Below are positions 1 through 51,010 of a stretch of 64,000 bases of DNA, piece after piece (within the stretch, counting starts at the first letter, position 1; each line of letters starts with the position of its first letter). The notes beneath the pieces were generated by a model. That model was not told the DNA's origin and did not search any database. It saw only the letters and a program-made list of their open reading frames with translations. The position numbers and the translations under genes were made by a program. The DNA comes from Talpa occidentalis (taxonomy: Eukaryota; Chordata; Mammalia; Eulipotyphla; Talpidae): the NCBI RefSeq assembly GCF_014898055.3, contig NW_023601322.1, positions 72,444,740 through 72,508,739 of the forward strand, read 5' to 3'.

Positions 1-838
1 TTCTGTGAGTAATATGAAGACACAACTCAAATTTTTCCAACAGTGAAAAGTTACAGCTACTTGATTTTCCCCAATAAAGATATTAATAATAATAATCCCA
101 AAGAGTAGTAGGTTAGATGTTACAAATCTTGTTTTCAGGAGAGGCCTATGCTTGTGTACAGTAAACACTTCATGATAATGCACTGGCTAAATAAAAATAA
201 ATGCAGACAAGCAACAAGCCCTGAATGTGGCTGCTTCCTGAGTCAGTCTGGCTTCTGGGTTGGTCATACCAGCTGGGCCACTACATATCTGAACTTACAC
301 AGTCTACTGGACAGAGTCCTATCTCAAACTCTTCAAAATGCTGTTAAAATTAACAAACCTTTCCTTGGGACTTCCACAAAAATTTACTCTTAATTAACCA
401 AAAAAAAAAAAAAAAACCAAAAAAACCCACAAAAACTCCCGAAAGATGGCATGCAAAATATGTAACACATTTTCATTTTCCCACTACTTAAGACCCATGT
501 CAGTTTGAATTGTGTTACTGGGCGTTTGTACTTCTAAGGAGTTATTTGTGTGCCCAATAACCCACCAATGAAAGCAGATCAAGAGAGAAAAACTCATTTA
601 GGTAAGATCAATTAGAATATTACTGTACAAAACCAAGGTTAACATGCCTCCCAGAGTAGGCATTAAGTCCTCATTTAACATTAGTTTCAAATGCAACAAT
701 CAAAGAATTCCATATTCAAATAATGTTAAATGTCTAGCACAATCCACTTACTTGTGTAGAAACTTAACTCCTAAAAAGCATTTAAATCAAAAAACTCATA
801 AAAGTATTGACTAAGGCTCGGAACAAATTACTTAATAC
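1..838. other. DDX46 intronic sequence
   Basis: AT-rich intron 3' of exon 19; an A-rich run at about 396-425. No repeat family or exon recognised. Confidence 0.7.
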
Positions 839-39404
<38,566 letters not shown>

Positions 39405-40329
39405 GCTGCGGCCGCGGAAAGGCGGGCACTCGGTTACGACGCGCAGGAAAACTGGACAAAGGAGGCGACCGCGCCGCCTTCGGTCGCCGGGCGAGGAGCG
39501 GGGCTCTAAGCGGCGGCGGCGGCTCCAGCGGCGGCGGCCATCAGAGGCGGCCAACGAGAACAGGATGAGGCGCCCGCGGCAGGAGCGGCAGAGCCGGCCG
39601 GAAGCTGCTGTCTCCACAGCGCCGCCTCGCGGCTGGAGGCCGCACGGCGTCGGGCGCGCGGCACCAGCCGCCTTGGTCGGGTTTTCCCAGCACCGCCAGG
39701 AAATTCGCGGCTCCGCGGGGCTGGGAAGCGGGGTGCTCAGCCTGGCCCCAGCCTTGGGAGGCGCTGCGAAGGTCACCGAGCTCAGTGAATGCAGAGCTGT
39801 CCTCGGACGTGTACAGACGTCCCCTTAGCCTGCTAAGTGATGCTTACAAACATTGCCACTCACTCTCATTCACTTGTACGGTCATTTATTGATTTGTCAT
39901 TCATTTGTCATTTATTTATATATTATTTGTTAAGCGGATTTTACAACCTAGTGGGGGTATGTACAAATTACTAAAAATACAAGCGGATTTAATACAAGTG
40001 TGTCCACCATAAGATGGAGGTCAGACATGTAGTTCCCTGAGACAGTGACCTTTAAGATGAGATTTGAGTCAAAGTTACAAAGAGCTACAAGTGAATTCAT
40101 GTTTTAACGGTTCTCCACATTGCCTCCACATGAAATAAAAAAGGCCGCGTAGGGGGGATGTTTGTGTTAGATCGTCATATTCTGGATCTGGAGTATTTCC
40201 TTTGCATTTGAAAGATTTGTGTCCCAGATTCTGAAGTACAGTGAAGGTTGAGAATGACACCCCTCATGGAACACACTTAACAGTTGTTTTAGCTGAAAGG
40301 TACTTTACATGTCCCCGCACTGTTTAACT

Positions 40330-41495
40330 TTCTTACATCTAAGGCGAATAGAGAAGTTCTATGACTATCTTCACTATGGTAGCTGCTGAGTGGTTGTAAA
40401 GGTTTATAAAACTTCACCAAACTGTACACTTGAAATTGGCTGTTTTGTAAAAGAGACAATAACCAAAACAAAGAGAAACCCCACCATTGGGAGAAAATTT
40501 TTGCACACAACAATAATGATAATGGTCTGATCACAAAAATCTACAAAGAGCTGATGAGACTCAACAAAAACAAAGTAAATAATCCAGTCAAAAAATGGGC
40601 AGAAGAGTTAAGAAGAAACTTCTCCAAAGAGGAAACGCAAATGGCCAACAGGCATATGAAAAAATGTTCAACATCACTTGTAATCAGGGAAATGCAAATC
40701 AAAACTACAATGAGATACCATCTTACATCAGTGAGAATGGCACATATTAAAAAAAAAAACAACAACAAATGTTGGCAAGGATGTGGAGAAAAAGGAACTC
40801 TCCTGCACTGATGGTGGGAGTGCAGAATGGTCCAACCACTATGGAAAGCTGTGTGGAGATTCCTCAACCTGCTAAAGATAGAGTTTCCATATGATCCAGC
40901 AATTCCACTCCTAGTTATTTACCCAAAGGACACAGAAACATTAATTCAAAAGGGCACCTGCACCCCTGTGTTTATAGCAGCACTATTTACAATAGCTAAG
41001 CTATGGAAACAACCCAAATGCCCAAAAATAGATGACTGGATCAAGAAGATGTGGTACATATACACAATGGAATATTACTCAGCAATCAAAAAGATAAACT
41101 CATGCAATTTGCAGCAACATGGATGGAGCTGGAAGGGACCACGATTAGCCAAATAATCCAGAAAGAAAAAGAAAAATACCAGATGCTGTCACTCATAGCA
41201 GGAATTTGGAAAACCTAAATAAGGGACCAGGAAAAAGACTAATTATAATAAAGAAAAAATCAAAATCAACACTCAACTGTAGATCAGAGACACATTCCTG
41301 GGGTGGGGGGTGTTTGGACAGTAGGGATTAGGGTAAAAATAAGGGGGGGGGGTGGGAATTGTATAGGGAATATAACCAAAATGAAAATGCATACATCGTG
41401 CAAAAATGAAAAACAATGTATGAATTAAATAATAAAAAAGAAATTGGCTGTTTTAACTGCATGAAAACTTTACCTCAATAAATTTGATTTATTGA
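40330..41495 (+). mobile_element. Older L1 3' end hosting the young L1
   Basis: CCAAACTGTACACTTGAAAT before the young L1 and TTTACCTCAATAAATTTGAT after it form an ancient L1 3' terminus. Only the flanks belong to it. Confidence 0.6.
40447..41439 (+). mobile_element. 5'-truncated L1 inserted in an older L1 3' end
   Basis: About 1 kb of L1: degenerate ORF2 C-terminus ([14 protein letters not shown] at about 40597, then [20 protein letters not shown]), G-rich 3' UTR and A-tail. Exact 15-bp duplication GAAATTGGCTGTTTT at 40432-40446 and 41440-41454. The flanks read as an older L1 3' end. Intergenic between DDX46 and CAMLG. Confidence 0.92.
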
Positions 41496-43089
41496 AAAAA
41501 GAAACGAAGGAGTTTAAACTCCAAGACTACTCTGGTCTCTTGCTGTTTATTGCCCACCTGTGGCAGCAGTGAGGACACTAGACTAGATTAGGGGGTCTGG
41601 CAGTTCGTGTCAAGGGTAATGAAGACCTGGACTAAATGTTTAACAGAATGGACACCAATGGTCAAGTATCAGAATCACAGTAAAGTGCCTGAATGCACCA
41701 TAGGTGAAGAGTGTAGATTTCAGTTTATATGGAATAGAAAAATGACTAGTGGATGTGTTCTGCAGGCAATGCTATAAACAGTAATTGATAAACTGGATGT
41801 GAGCTATAAGGAAAAGCAAGAAATAAAGATGACACTCAGGATTTTAACAGAACTACTGTGAATTGTGGTGAACTTGTAAAAATGAAAAGGGTATGGAAGT
41901 CTATTTGGTGTGATGAAAGCCTACTAGGTATCCAGAAGGACATAATGGCTACCTAACAGGATATATAAGTCTGGAGTTCAAGAGAGAAATAGGAGAGGTA
42001 AGGGACATAGAATTTTGGGCCTTCCTGGTAGCACGGGGGTTAAGTCTTAGAGCTATCACCCCACTGTGGCCTAAGACCTGAGTTCAATCCCTGGCCAGGG
42101 AACTAACCCACATACGACACAACAGATCTCTCCTGTCTCACCCGCTGCTCCCCTTAGCAGTGAATTTCAGTATATCTGCCTGTTCTGCTCCCCACTCTGA
42201 ATCTGGTGAATCCTCTCACCCTCTCCCACCCCCCGGCACCTCTGGCCTACAACCCAGTTATTTTAATGCATGAAGAAATAAATCTTTAAAAAGCAAATCT
42301 TTGAACTATAAAATAGATAATGATCTACACTGCCTGTGTCAACTGGCTAAATAGGGTCTTTTTTTTCCCCACTAAGAAGTAAACATGTTTATGTGAAGAC
42401 TCTTTAGTGTCTTCTTAGGGGTGAAGAGTAACAAATCCATGAAAGATGCTTTCCAAACTTTTATATACTAGGTTCATTATATAATCAGGAAAACTATGTT
42501 TGTAGTCTTACCTTAAGTCAGGGAATAAATAGACTGAAATAACGATACTTTTTTCATTATCCTGGTTCAAAATAAAATGAAAAAATCAAGACTTTTTGAG
42601 TAATAAAAAAAAAGCACATTTTTAATATCACAAGGATTAACCAATTGGACCATACAAAAATCTGTAAGGGAATGTAATACCAAGCAATATGACACTTATG
42701 TTTTGTACTCTGTTAAGACAAAGCTCCCAAATATGAGTGTTAACAAGTTACTTAAAAGGATATTCATGTTACTGGGTAGCATACCACAAGCAATTCTTCA
42801 AATCCCATTTTTATAGCTAGTCATTCTTTTCTAGTTTGTTTAAAAAGCACTACTTCTAAAAATTTAAAACTCAAAAGTGAAAACATCCAGTTCTGAGTTT
42901 GGTAAAAATTTCATAAATAAAAAATTAAAATAAAATAAAGATTTCATAAATACCTTCTAATTTCACAATGTATGAATCACAATCATTAAAGATTTGCACT
43001 CAAGTAAAACTTAAAATCAACAGAAAAAGATCAAATTGGCTACCTTATTCAGCCCTTAATATGTGCAGACTTAACATTAGACAATTTCG
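41496..43089. other. DDX46-CAMLG intergenic sequence
   Basis: Contains unassigned old-repeat-like sequence (about 41600-42000), one type C SINE at 42017 and AT-rich unique sequence. No gene seen. Confidence 0.6.
42017..42295 (+). repeat. SINE type C
   Basis: GGGCCTTCCTGGTAGCACGGGGGTTAAGTCTTAGAGC head and standard tail. Intergenic. Confidence 0.9.
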
Positions 43090-43506
43090 TTTCTTTCATT
43101 TTATTTTTAAAATGGCTCCATTTCTGAGGACATAACACAAATACAAGATACAGTCCTTGGGGCTATCTGAGACCATTTCATCTGCTCTCCTGAAAGCACT
43201 AGCTCAGCCGCTAAAAGAGGAATTACAAATCTGGTAAGATTGGAAAAGGTGTATTCTGGGGTTTTTAGTTAATCAAGAAAAATCAATTAACGACGTCAGT
43301 ACTCTATTCTTCACATCACTATTAATACAAAGTCAAACCTTTTAAATCAGAGAACCTGCCATTTCATTCCTAATCAAGTAGTTTTACAACTCCTATAAAG
43401 TAAAGTATTAAATAAACACATGAACCTATTTGCCTCCTTTAGGGACACTGTAACACAGAAGAGCAATTGTTTTCCTGTAAGTTTCTCCTTCTGAATTCTG
43501 CAGGTT
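43090..43506 (-). other. Probable CAMLG 3' UTR with AATAAA at 43105-43100
   Basis: Repeat-free sequence after the CAMLG stop. The first AATAAA on the minus strand that I see is at 43105-43100, about 400 nt past the stop, a plausible length. The cleavage position is not defined by sequence alone. Confidence 0.5.
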
Positions 43507-43698
43507 TCATGGTACTTCAGAACCCCAGTAATCAAGTAGTTCATGACAAAAAATAAAAGTGAAAAAGTAGACACATAGATCTGTGAAAACTTCGCCCATT
43601 TTGCTATAGGTATCCATGGATCGATTTATCACCTCAGCAGGAATTCCAGATAGCAGAAGTGCTGCTGTTAATACTGTTGTCTTTATCTTCTTTTCACC
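43507..43698 (-). CDS. CAMLG: CAMLG coding exon 4 with stop
   Basis: Residues 231-293 and TGA. Begins GEKKIKTT, contains the hydrophobic [12 protein letters not shown] and VYFFTFIFC segments and ends [10 protein letters not shown], the conserved CAMLG terminus. Acceptor TATACAG. Confidence 0.96.
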   Translation of the reverse strand, partial: GEKKIKTTVLTAALLLSGIPAEVINRSMDTYSKMGEVFTDLCVYFFTFIFCHELLDYWGSEVP

Positions 43699-46600
43699 CT
43701 GTATAGAGAAAGACTTAAATAAATCTTAGAGCTTACAAAAAACTGCCTAAACTCTATAAAAACATTACCAGTATGGCTATGTTTGCCTGATTTCAAAAGT
43801 ATTAAATGAAGCTTCAAAATATCAGTCAATAGCCTACCAACGAATACTGACTGATAGCATAATATGTAAAGCAGCAAGCTGCTAGGGAGTAGAGAAAAGA
43901 GACCATTCTTGCTATAAAAAACAAGGTTTTCTCTAGAAGCAAGAAATAATTAACAATTTAAGACAAAACTACAGCACAAGACAAAAACAAAAAAATATCA
44001 CTGGACAGGACATAAATAAATGCTAAATGAATAATGCAGATAATGTGTGGCATGAGGGTTTAAAGGAGACAAGAAACTGCTCCAGGATTTTATTCATAAA
44101 GCACCAGAAGGGCTTCAGAGGGGATGTGAAATTTAAAACATGTCTTTAAAAATGTGGAGGATTTAGGGCCTCCCCGGTGGCGCAGCGGTTAAGCGCTGAG
44201 TTGCAAAACTGCCCGCAGCCTCTGCAGTGCCGGTTTGATCCCCAGCCACCTGGCAAGGGTCCCACATGGTGCGCAGACCTCTCTTGCTGGCCCGCTGCTC
44301 CCCTCAGCAGTGTTTTGTCAGTCTGCCTGTACTGCTCTCCGCTCTGGCTCTGGTGAATTCTCTCACCCCGCCCCCTGTGCTTCTGACTGTACCCAGTGCT
44401 TGTGTAGATAAATAAATAAATAAATCTTTAAAAAAAAAAAAAAAGGAGGATTTAGATGGGTAGATGTGAAAAGTGAAAACAAAATTCAGAAGAATGCTAG
44501 GTATCCTGAAGAAGAGTGAGCTATTTGTGCCAGAATCACAAGCATTTTCTATAGAGTCACATGGCACACAGACCTCTCCTGCCGCGCCTGCTGCTCCCCT
44601 CAGCAGTGTGTTTTGGTCCTTCTGCCTGTTCTGCTCCCTGCTCTGGCTCTTGAAAATTCTCTTACCCTCCCGTGCTTTTGACTGTACCCAGTACTTATAT
44701 AAATAAATAAATCTTTAAAAAAAAAGAAAAAGAAAAACGACATAAGCAAAAATGAATTATACTTAAAGATATGTAACCTGAAGGGTGTAGAAGTATACTG
44801 ATATCTACATATATAACATACTTTGAAGTGCATCAAGAAAATGAAGATGTATTGAAAAGTGACAGAAAACTGGATATATAAAAAATACAATGAAATGCTA
44901 ATTACAAAATCTAGGTGGCATGGCCTCCCCGTTGGTGCAGCGGGTTGAGCGCCGTGCCATGAAGCTGTCCGCAGCCTCTGCAGCGCGAGTTCGATCCTGG
45001 CCGGCTAGTGAGAATCACACATGGCGCAGCAGACCTCTCCTGCCGCACCCACTGCTCCCCTCAGCAGTGTATTTCAGTCAGTCTGCCTGTTCTGCTCCCC
45101 ACTCTGTCTCTGAATTCTCTCACCCTCCTGCATCTCTGACTGTACACCAATTCTTGTATAAATAAATAAATCTTTAAAAAAAAAATCTAGGTGGTAAGTA
45201 TAAGTGGATGTTTACTGCACAATTCTTTCAACACTGCTATGTGCTTAAAAACTTACTCAAAATGTTTTGCGAGAAAAGGATACAGTAGTCTTCCTTTCTT
45301 TCCTCTTCCCCATTTACCTAGAAACCTATACACACCCTATCTAAACACATTGTTTATAACTTCAGGTATATCTCTCCAGTTTCATCACACATATACAAGC
45401 AAAGCCAAAAAAATTGCTTTCCTCCTTTTTACCAAAAAAAAAAAGTAGGTAAAATAAACCCTTTTGTGTATTTTGGTTTGTTGTCTTCATCTTCTTGGCA
45501 AGCTTACCATTATCAGCACATGGAGTGTTTCATCACTCTGAATGAATATGTCACAATTTTTTAAGATTTTTTTCTTTAATGCATACAAGAACTGAGGTGT
45601 AGGCCAGTGATGCAGGGAGGTGAAAGGATTCACCAGAGACAGAGTAGAGAGTAAAACAGGCAGATCTACTGAAATACACTGCTGAGGGGAACATTGGGCT
45701 AGACAAGGGAGGTCTGCTGCACCATGTGGGTAGCTCCCTGGCAGCCAGGGCTCGAACTCATGCTGCAGTGGCTGGTGATGGCTTGGCAGCACTGTGTCTT
45801 TAACCCCTGTGCCACCAGAGAGGCCCTATCCTTTTACTTTCTATATTTAATCTATTTGACTGCTCAAAAATATATAAATGCTTCAGGGTGGGAGGGGGGA
45901 AATAAATAAATGAACAAATAAATAAATGTTTCATATCCATTAAAAGTACATGAGTTCGGTGCATTACAAATGACAAAGCAAACAGCCAAGTGGTCATTTC
46001 TCAGCAAAAAAACGCACACAAAACTCAATCACAAGCAACATTATCTTTTTTGCTAACCAAGCCAACTCTCATAAAACCTTGTATACATCTGCAATCAAGC
46101 AGAACAGGGACATACTGATAATCCCCAGGGTTCTTCTGCTATTCTGCCCAAATATTTCTGGAAAACATCAGATTCTCAACATTAAAGTGCTTTGTCATTA
46201 AATGTCCCGGAAGGAGCAAAGATAATGGAACCCATTTTTAAAAAAATCTATTTCCGGACCTCCCAGGTGACATAAGTCTCAGAGCTTATCACCACAGCAG
46301 ACCTCTCCTGTCTCGCTCGCTGCTCCCCTCAGCAGTGTATTTCTGTCAATGTGCCTGTTCTGCTCCCCACTCTGTCTCCAGTGAATCCTTTCACCCCCCC
46401 ACACCTATGGCCTACACCCCAGTTCTATGCATAAAATAAATCAGTAAATCTTAAAAAAAAAAACTCAAAAAAAATCTATTTCCTTTATTACAAACAAATG
46501 TGTTACTAAATTTACTAAGTAATCAAACTTAACATTATCTTATACTAGCACTATTCAAACTCTGGAGTGAGTTACTCAACTGTGGACCAGTATTTTTATA

Positions 46601-49600
46601 AATATTAAAATATTATGGCAATGTCTAACTACTATAAGTTTCTAACTACTGACTTTCAGAAATTAACTCATCATAAACAGAATGCTCAGCACTGAAGGGC
46701 CAATCACACATGACTGTATTTTTTAAAGGTTGTGAAGTTATCTAGTTGTTCATCTAAATATATCATCATAATTTAGGAAAAATTGTAATTTACCTTGGGA
46801 AAATATTTGTATAGTCCCATGTACGCAAGTTGTAAAGTAAGAAATGGAGCAAATATGGACTGTGAAGATAAAAGATAAAATTATGCATTTCCAAAATAAT
46901 CACACTAATAACAATAAATCAAACTAAGAGTAGCTATAAAATTCCAAGCATAAGAACCTACAACACAGCATTTAATTTTAGTAAAGGTAAAGAAAGGTTA
47001 ATAAAGGGATTAATTTCCTAATCATAAAATATATTTTTCAAGTCAATTCTAATGTCCTCAAAATATTTTTTCATAAAAACTTATCTTCTAATGATTTTAA
47101 GTATTCAATGGCAACAGTTGTATACTCATATGCAGTAACATCTTTCTCATCTAGAAGAAAGTGACAATTCAAAAGCACACAAAAAAGGCCCACTATTCAA
47201 AATAGACTACATACGTTTTTCAAACTTTGAAGGAATTAATTCGCATGGCTTTATCTTTAGCTGAAAAGATGAGTTAGTCATACTGTAGTCTAAATAGCTA
47301 ATTTTTTTGCTTTCACACAATACAACAAGAAAGATCAAACATTTAATTAATATAATTACTTCTAAAATTAAAAATACTACGAAGGGAGTAAAGGAACAAA
47401 CATTACTAGCTGACTAGATAAAAGTATAGTAACAGCAGTGAAAAATAACCCGGTTGAAAACCTAAAAATAAAATCAGACAACCAAATCACCTCACACAAA
47501 AATGAGGCATAAAAATAGGACACAACTTTAAGAACACAGAGTACTTGACATAAAAAGCAGCAACCCACTTCACTGAATGCTGAAAGCTTTGAAGACAATT
47601 AGAAAAAAATCAAATCTGTGAAGATATTCTCTGTAAGAAAAGATGTGCATAAAAACTACACTTCCAAAATAGATTTTTTGCTTGATATAAATCTTAATTA
47701 CCTGGAAAACTGTATGTGTCTGGCACATGTGTGGGCATTCTTAATATGGGCACTGAATATAAATATCTCAAAGAGCTTCAAGGACTGAACTACAAGTTAT
47801 GCTTTTCTCCATTCTTCCACATAACATTAGAGACAACTAAATCCCAATGGACAGCCATTAGCATTTGACAGTACAACAAAAATGGACAGACATTATAATA
47901 CAACATTATGAAATGCTGAAATGTCTCTGAACTATAGAAAAAAATTACATCATGTTCAGGACCTCAGGGACAACATTTTAATGTTTCAAATGATTTTAAA
48001 GTGGTAGGTAATACACAGTGAGAGTGTATGTGTGTATGTACCTGTATTTGTATTCCTTGTGTATTGAATGAAACTTCTGTCACCTGGAGAAGTGATTTAA
48101 GCTGAGGTTTCATTCCCTCATCTATAAGACACAGAATCAATGATATCAAGTTCTTAAGGGTGAAGATTACATGAATTAATAAATGTAAAAGCACTCAGAA
48201 AGGTACCTGGCATTTAAAGGGAGGTTAACAACTATAATTAGGTTCTTGGAATTAAGGTAAATCAGTTCATAATACACTGCCAAATAGCCACATCCATCTG
48301 GTAAATAATAAGACTGACAAAGAAGTCAAGGGATTAAAAGCACTCATTATAACCAATTTGCATTTCCAATGTTTCTTACCAAATATTTGCAAACAAAAGC
48401 TCTGACTCCAAAGGCAAGAAGAGCACATCCCACCAATCTAAATATTCGAAAAGAGTCAAATTCTTCTGTTGTATTTCCATCCTCTTGATTGGGTTTTTCA
48501 CTAATCAGTTGTTTCCTTAGCTTCATAGCTTCTTCAAATCTGGAGAGGTACTGTTCTAAGCCATGGCGAGGACCCCTCTGGACAGTGTCCGCTGTCGGGT
48601 CCCCTCTGTTCCGCTGCCGGAGCTCATCAGCACCGTACTCAGGGGGCTTCATCAAAGAGTCCAATTTGTCTCCCAGCTGAGTCCCCTTTACCTCGGTCAC
48701 ACCACTCTGCTGCTCAGCTGCTCCCGTACTTACGGAATCACCCAGCACTACTCGCTTTGAAACGGAAGGAATGTTGAGGGAGTTCAGTTTATCACTGTCC
48801 TGTGGCTTTGAATTTATTTGACTTTCTTCTTCTGGGAAGAAAAATGTAAAAGCCTTGTGTATTATATACTGGCAAAATAGCTTTCATCCTAATATTAAAA
48901 AATATGCTGCTGCAGTTAGAACTCAGCAGTCTCTGAATCTAAATTAATACTGATTAGACATAAAAACTAAACTACCTCCTTCTGCTACACCCTCAAAATA
49001 TATCGCTCAAAAAGATGATTCCTGCAGAGTATTTAACCCAAATATTGGGGGTAGATAAGCCAAGTAGACAACATAGGAAGGACAGTCAGGGAGGGAGCAA
49101 TATAAAGACCAAGTTTTCACAGATAATATATCCTGGAAGTATGATTTTATTTATCCCTGCTCTAACTTGCTTTGTTCAAAATATTAAATTATGAAAACGT
49201 TTTAAAATCTGTATTTTTAGATTCCTGCACCCAGAACCCAGTCAGCACAGGGTGTGGCATATCCTCCAGCTACTGTTTACATAATCCTGCTACTGGAGTC
49301 AGGGAGCCATTAGGAGGTACAAGCAGTTTCAGAATGCTGTTCTGGTTTTAAACAAAAGACCAAGAAACTCTACTGATGGCAACTGATGGATAAAATTTTC
49401 AGAGCACAACAACAAAACAGAAGCATCTCAAGGACAATAACAAATGCTTTGAAAAAAACAATAACGTGTTATTATTAATCATTCTAGGGAAAAAATGTGT
49501 CTTTTAACTATTGTTCTTGGAGAACTGACATAATACTCTTACCTCTCTTCACATTTTTCAGCTGCAAACCTGTGAACGGTCTGAAAGTTCAGAGATAAAA

Positions 49601-50660
49601 ACTAGAGCCCTAGAGAATAAATATCACAAAGCCTAAGTAGTTTGCAACCCGCAGCTAGAGCCAAATTAGTAAAGGAAACATTCAATGGAAAGATAGGTCA
49701 CTAACACATTCTGGGTGTTCAATACATTCACACGACAAAGAAAAAACTTTTAAGAAACTCATGGTACAAGTCACTAGGGGAAGAAATGAGGAACTCCTTT
49801 TAGGGTTAAATGCAGTTTCTGATATCAATCTCGGCACACCAGGGGAGAACCCCTCAGGTGAGCACTTCCCACTTGTTGGGGCTAAACAATATTGATTCCT
49901 TTTTTTTCCCCCCCCATCTCTTCTAAAAGGCTTGTGGATGACAACATTGAGGACACAGACACCAGGATATGACCGTAAGACTCCCTGATCCACGCAGGAA
50001 GAAAGACAGGGCAGTTCGGGTAAAGACAAGCTCAGGTGGCCGACTGAATTCGAGCAAGGCAAAAGAAGGTGAATGCTAGGGAAGGCCAAGGAATGGAATG
50101 CATTTGTCAGGGACTGAAAGGAAGCAATCTTCCCGAGGGCCACAAAAGGCAGAGCAGTCTTGGGATAAAATGTGAGTCCTTCATGAGAGGCTAAGGCGTG
50201 GGGAAAGAAGAGGGGCTGTCTCGGGGTGACTGGATGGAGGGCAGCACGGCAAAGGAACTCAGGAACGAGGGGTGGGGACAACTTCAAGGGAAACACCTAG
50301 TAAATCCAGGGCAGCGAGTAGGCACGCCCGGGGCTTAAGGAGTGAAAACTTGGGACGGCACCTCAGCAGCAGCGAGGGGGTGGTCCGGGAGAGGGGCCGG
50401 ATCAAAAAGGTCAGCGGGGTGGACAGGGAAAGGAGGCGTGATCCTGCATGAGACCTGAGCGGGAGTGAGGGGAAGGCGAGATTCTCACCCGCGCTGCTCC
50501 CAGGCCTGTGAAAGCCCATGATCCGGTTGATGCGCTGTTCCGAGTTCATGAGCAGTTTTCGCCGCCGCAGCTCGGCCCGACGCTGGGAAGCGGACAGTCC
50601 TGAGCCCGCCGGGGCCCCTGACCGGTCCCCGTTTTCTGCTGCAACGGTCACCGGCTCCAT
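43507..50660 (-). CDS. CAMLG: CAMLG (CAML, GET2-type ER insertase subunit), complete, 4 exons
   Basis: ER membrane protein that, with WRB/GET1, receives tail-anchored proteins from TRC40/GET3 and inserts them; also known as calcium-modulating cyclophilin ligand. Exons 50489-50660, 48380-48831, 46794-46859 and 43507-43698 give 882 nt, 293 residues plus TGA, all joins in phase. A cytosolic N-terminus has an Arg-rich helix (27-52, RRRKLL) of the kind that binds TRC40, then a disordered region, then three C-terminal membrane segments in exons 2-4. From memory human CAMLG is 296 residues; the three-residue deficit sits in exon 2, where PPE is followed by YGADELRQR. The ATG at 50660 is the homologous start, but the frame is open further upstream (see the TISU-like element). 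Confidence 0.96.
44165..44444 (+). repeat. SINE type A
   Basis: GGGCCTCCCCGGTGGCGCAGCGG head; GGAGGATTTA flanks both sides. Confidence 0.93.
44560..44735 (+). repeat. SINE type A, 5'-truncated
   Basis: Begins at CACATGGCACACAGACCTC, lacking the tRNA-like head. Confidence 0.9.
44920..45182 (+). repeat. SINE, intermediate type
   Basis: TGGCCTCCCCGTTGGTGCAGCGGG head; AAAATCTAGGTGG flanks both sides. Confidence 0.92.
45559..45827 (-). repeat. SINE type B
   Basis: Reverse orientation in a CAMLG intron; head CCACCAGAGAGGCCC near 45811-45825. Confidence 0.9.
46255..46468 (+). repeat. SINE type C with internal deletion
   Basis: Lacks the B box; ACCTCCCAGGTGACATAAGTC joins a shortened head to CAGCAGACCTCTCC. 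Flanks share AAATCTATTTCC. Confidence 0.88.
46794..46859 (-). CDS. CAMLG: CAMLG coding exon 3
   Basis: Residues 209-230, 66 nt, phase 0 at both ends. Encodes [20 protein letters not shown], a membrane segment. Acceptor CACAG, donor GTAAAT. Confidence 0.95.
48080..48250 (+). repeat. MIR-like ancient SINE in CAMLG intron 2-3
   Basis: TTTCATTCCCTCATCTATAAGA, GATTACATGAATTAATAAATG and AGGTACCTGGCATT follow the MIR order. Confidence 0.6.
48380..48831 (-). CDS. CAMLG: CAMLG coding exon 2
   Basis: Residues 58-208, 452 nt. Mostly polar and probably disordered, then a conserved helix ([18 protein letters not shown]) and the first hydrophobic segment ([17 protein letters not shown]). Acceptor CCCAG, donor GTAAGA. 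Three residues shorter than remembered human CAMLG after PPE. Confidence 0.96.
50489..50660 (-). CDS. CAMLG: CAMLG coding exon 1
   Basis: Residues 1-57 plus one base. Begins [15 protein letters not shown] and holds the conserved basic segment [18 protein letters not shown] (25-42). Donor GTGAGA. Lies in a CpG island. Confidence 0.95.
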
Positions 50661-50835
50661 CTTCTCTACAGTCGGGGAGCGGTGATGGAGGTGCAGACGG
50701 CGGGAGAGGGTGCGCGGATGACTCTTCAGAGCCGGCCGCAGAGCGCGCGTCGCCTTCTCGCCGTAGACCCGCCCACGGAGTAGGAGGCCGGCGCTAAGCA
50801 CGCGCGCCGCTGACGAAACCAAGAGCGATGCCGGA

Positions 50836-50847
50836 GCCGCCATCTTT
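50836..50847 (-). promoter_or_regulatory. TISU/YY1-like element with ATG in frame with CAMLG
   Basis: AAAGATGGCGGC matches 11 of 12 positions of the TISU consensus SAASATGGCGGC (translation initiator of short 5' UTRs, overlapping the YY1 motif). Its ATG at 50843 is in frame with the CAMLG ATG at 50660, with 61 open codons between. It may act as a promoter element only, or start a longer CAML. Confidence 0.55.
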
Positions 50848-51010
50848 GGTAAGGGCAAAGAGCGTTGCCCCAATCCTCCTCCCGCGGCGGACATGGAAGG
50901 AGTGGACTCATCCCGCACCAGTGCCAGGAAGTAAAATGGTGCTTATAGCGACACTGCCTTGTTTCTACTACACTTCCGTGGCCTCGCTTATAGGCCGAGG
51001 GAATACGTAA

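Larger units (their letters stand above)
50300..51010 (-). promoter_or_regulatory. CpG island and promoter region of CAMLG
   Basis: GC/CpG-rich block around CAMLG exon 1, without an evident TATA box. Contains a YY1-like AAGATGGCGGC at about 50846-50836, which in TATA-less promoters usually lies just downstream of the transcription start. Confidence 0.75.

Noticed and set aside
39405..39776. In-frame upstream extension of DDX46 exon 1
   Set aside because: The frame is open to an ATG at 39776, but the composition is CpG-driven, there is no nearer ATG and the known short start MGRES is well placed.
40827..41156. Open frame with [20 protein letters not shown]
   Set aside because: Remnant of the L1 ORF2 C-terminus in a truncated element, not a host gene.
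49682..50296. 204-codon minus-strand frame in CAMLG intron 1
   Set aside because: No recognisable domain, low-complexity flanks, runs past the CAMLG exon 1 donor; likely chance.
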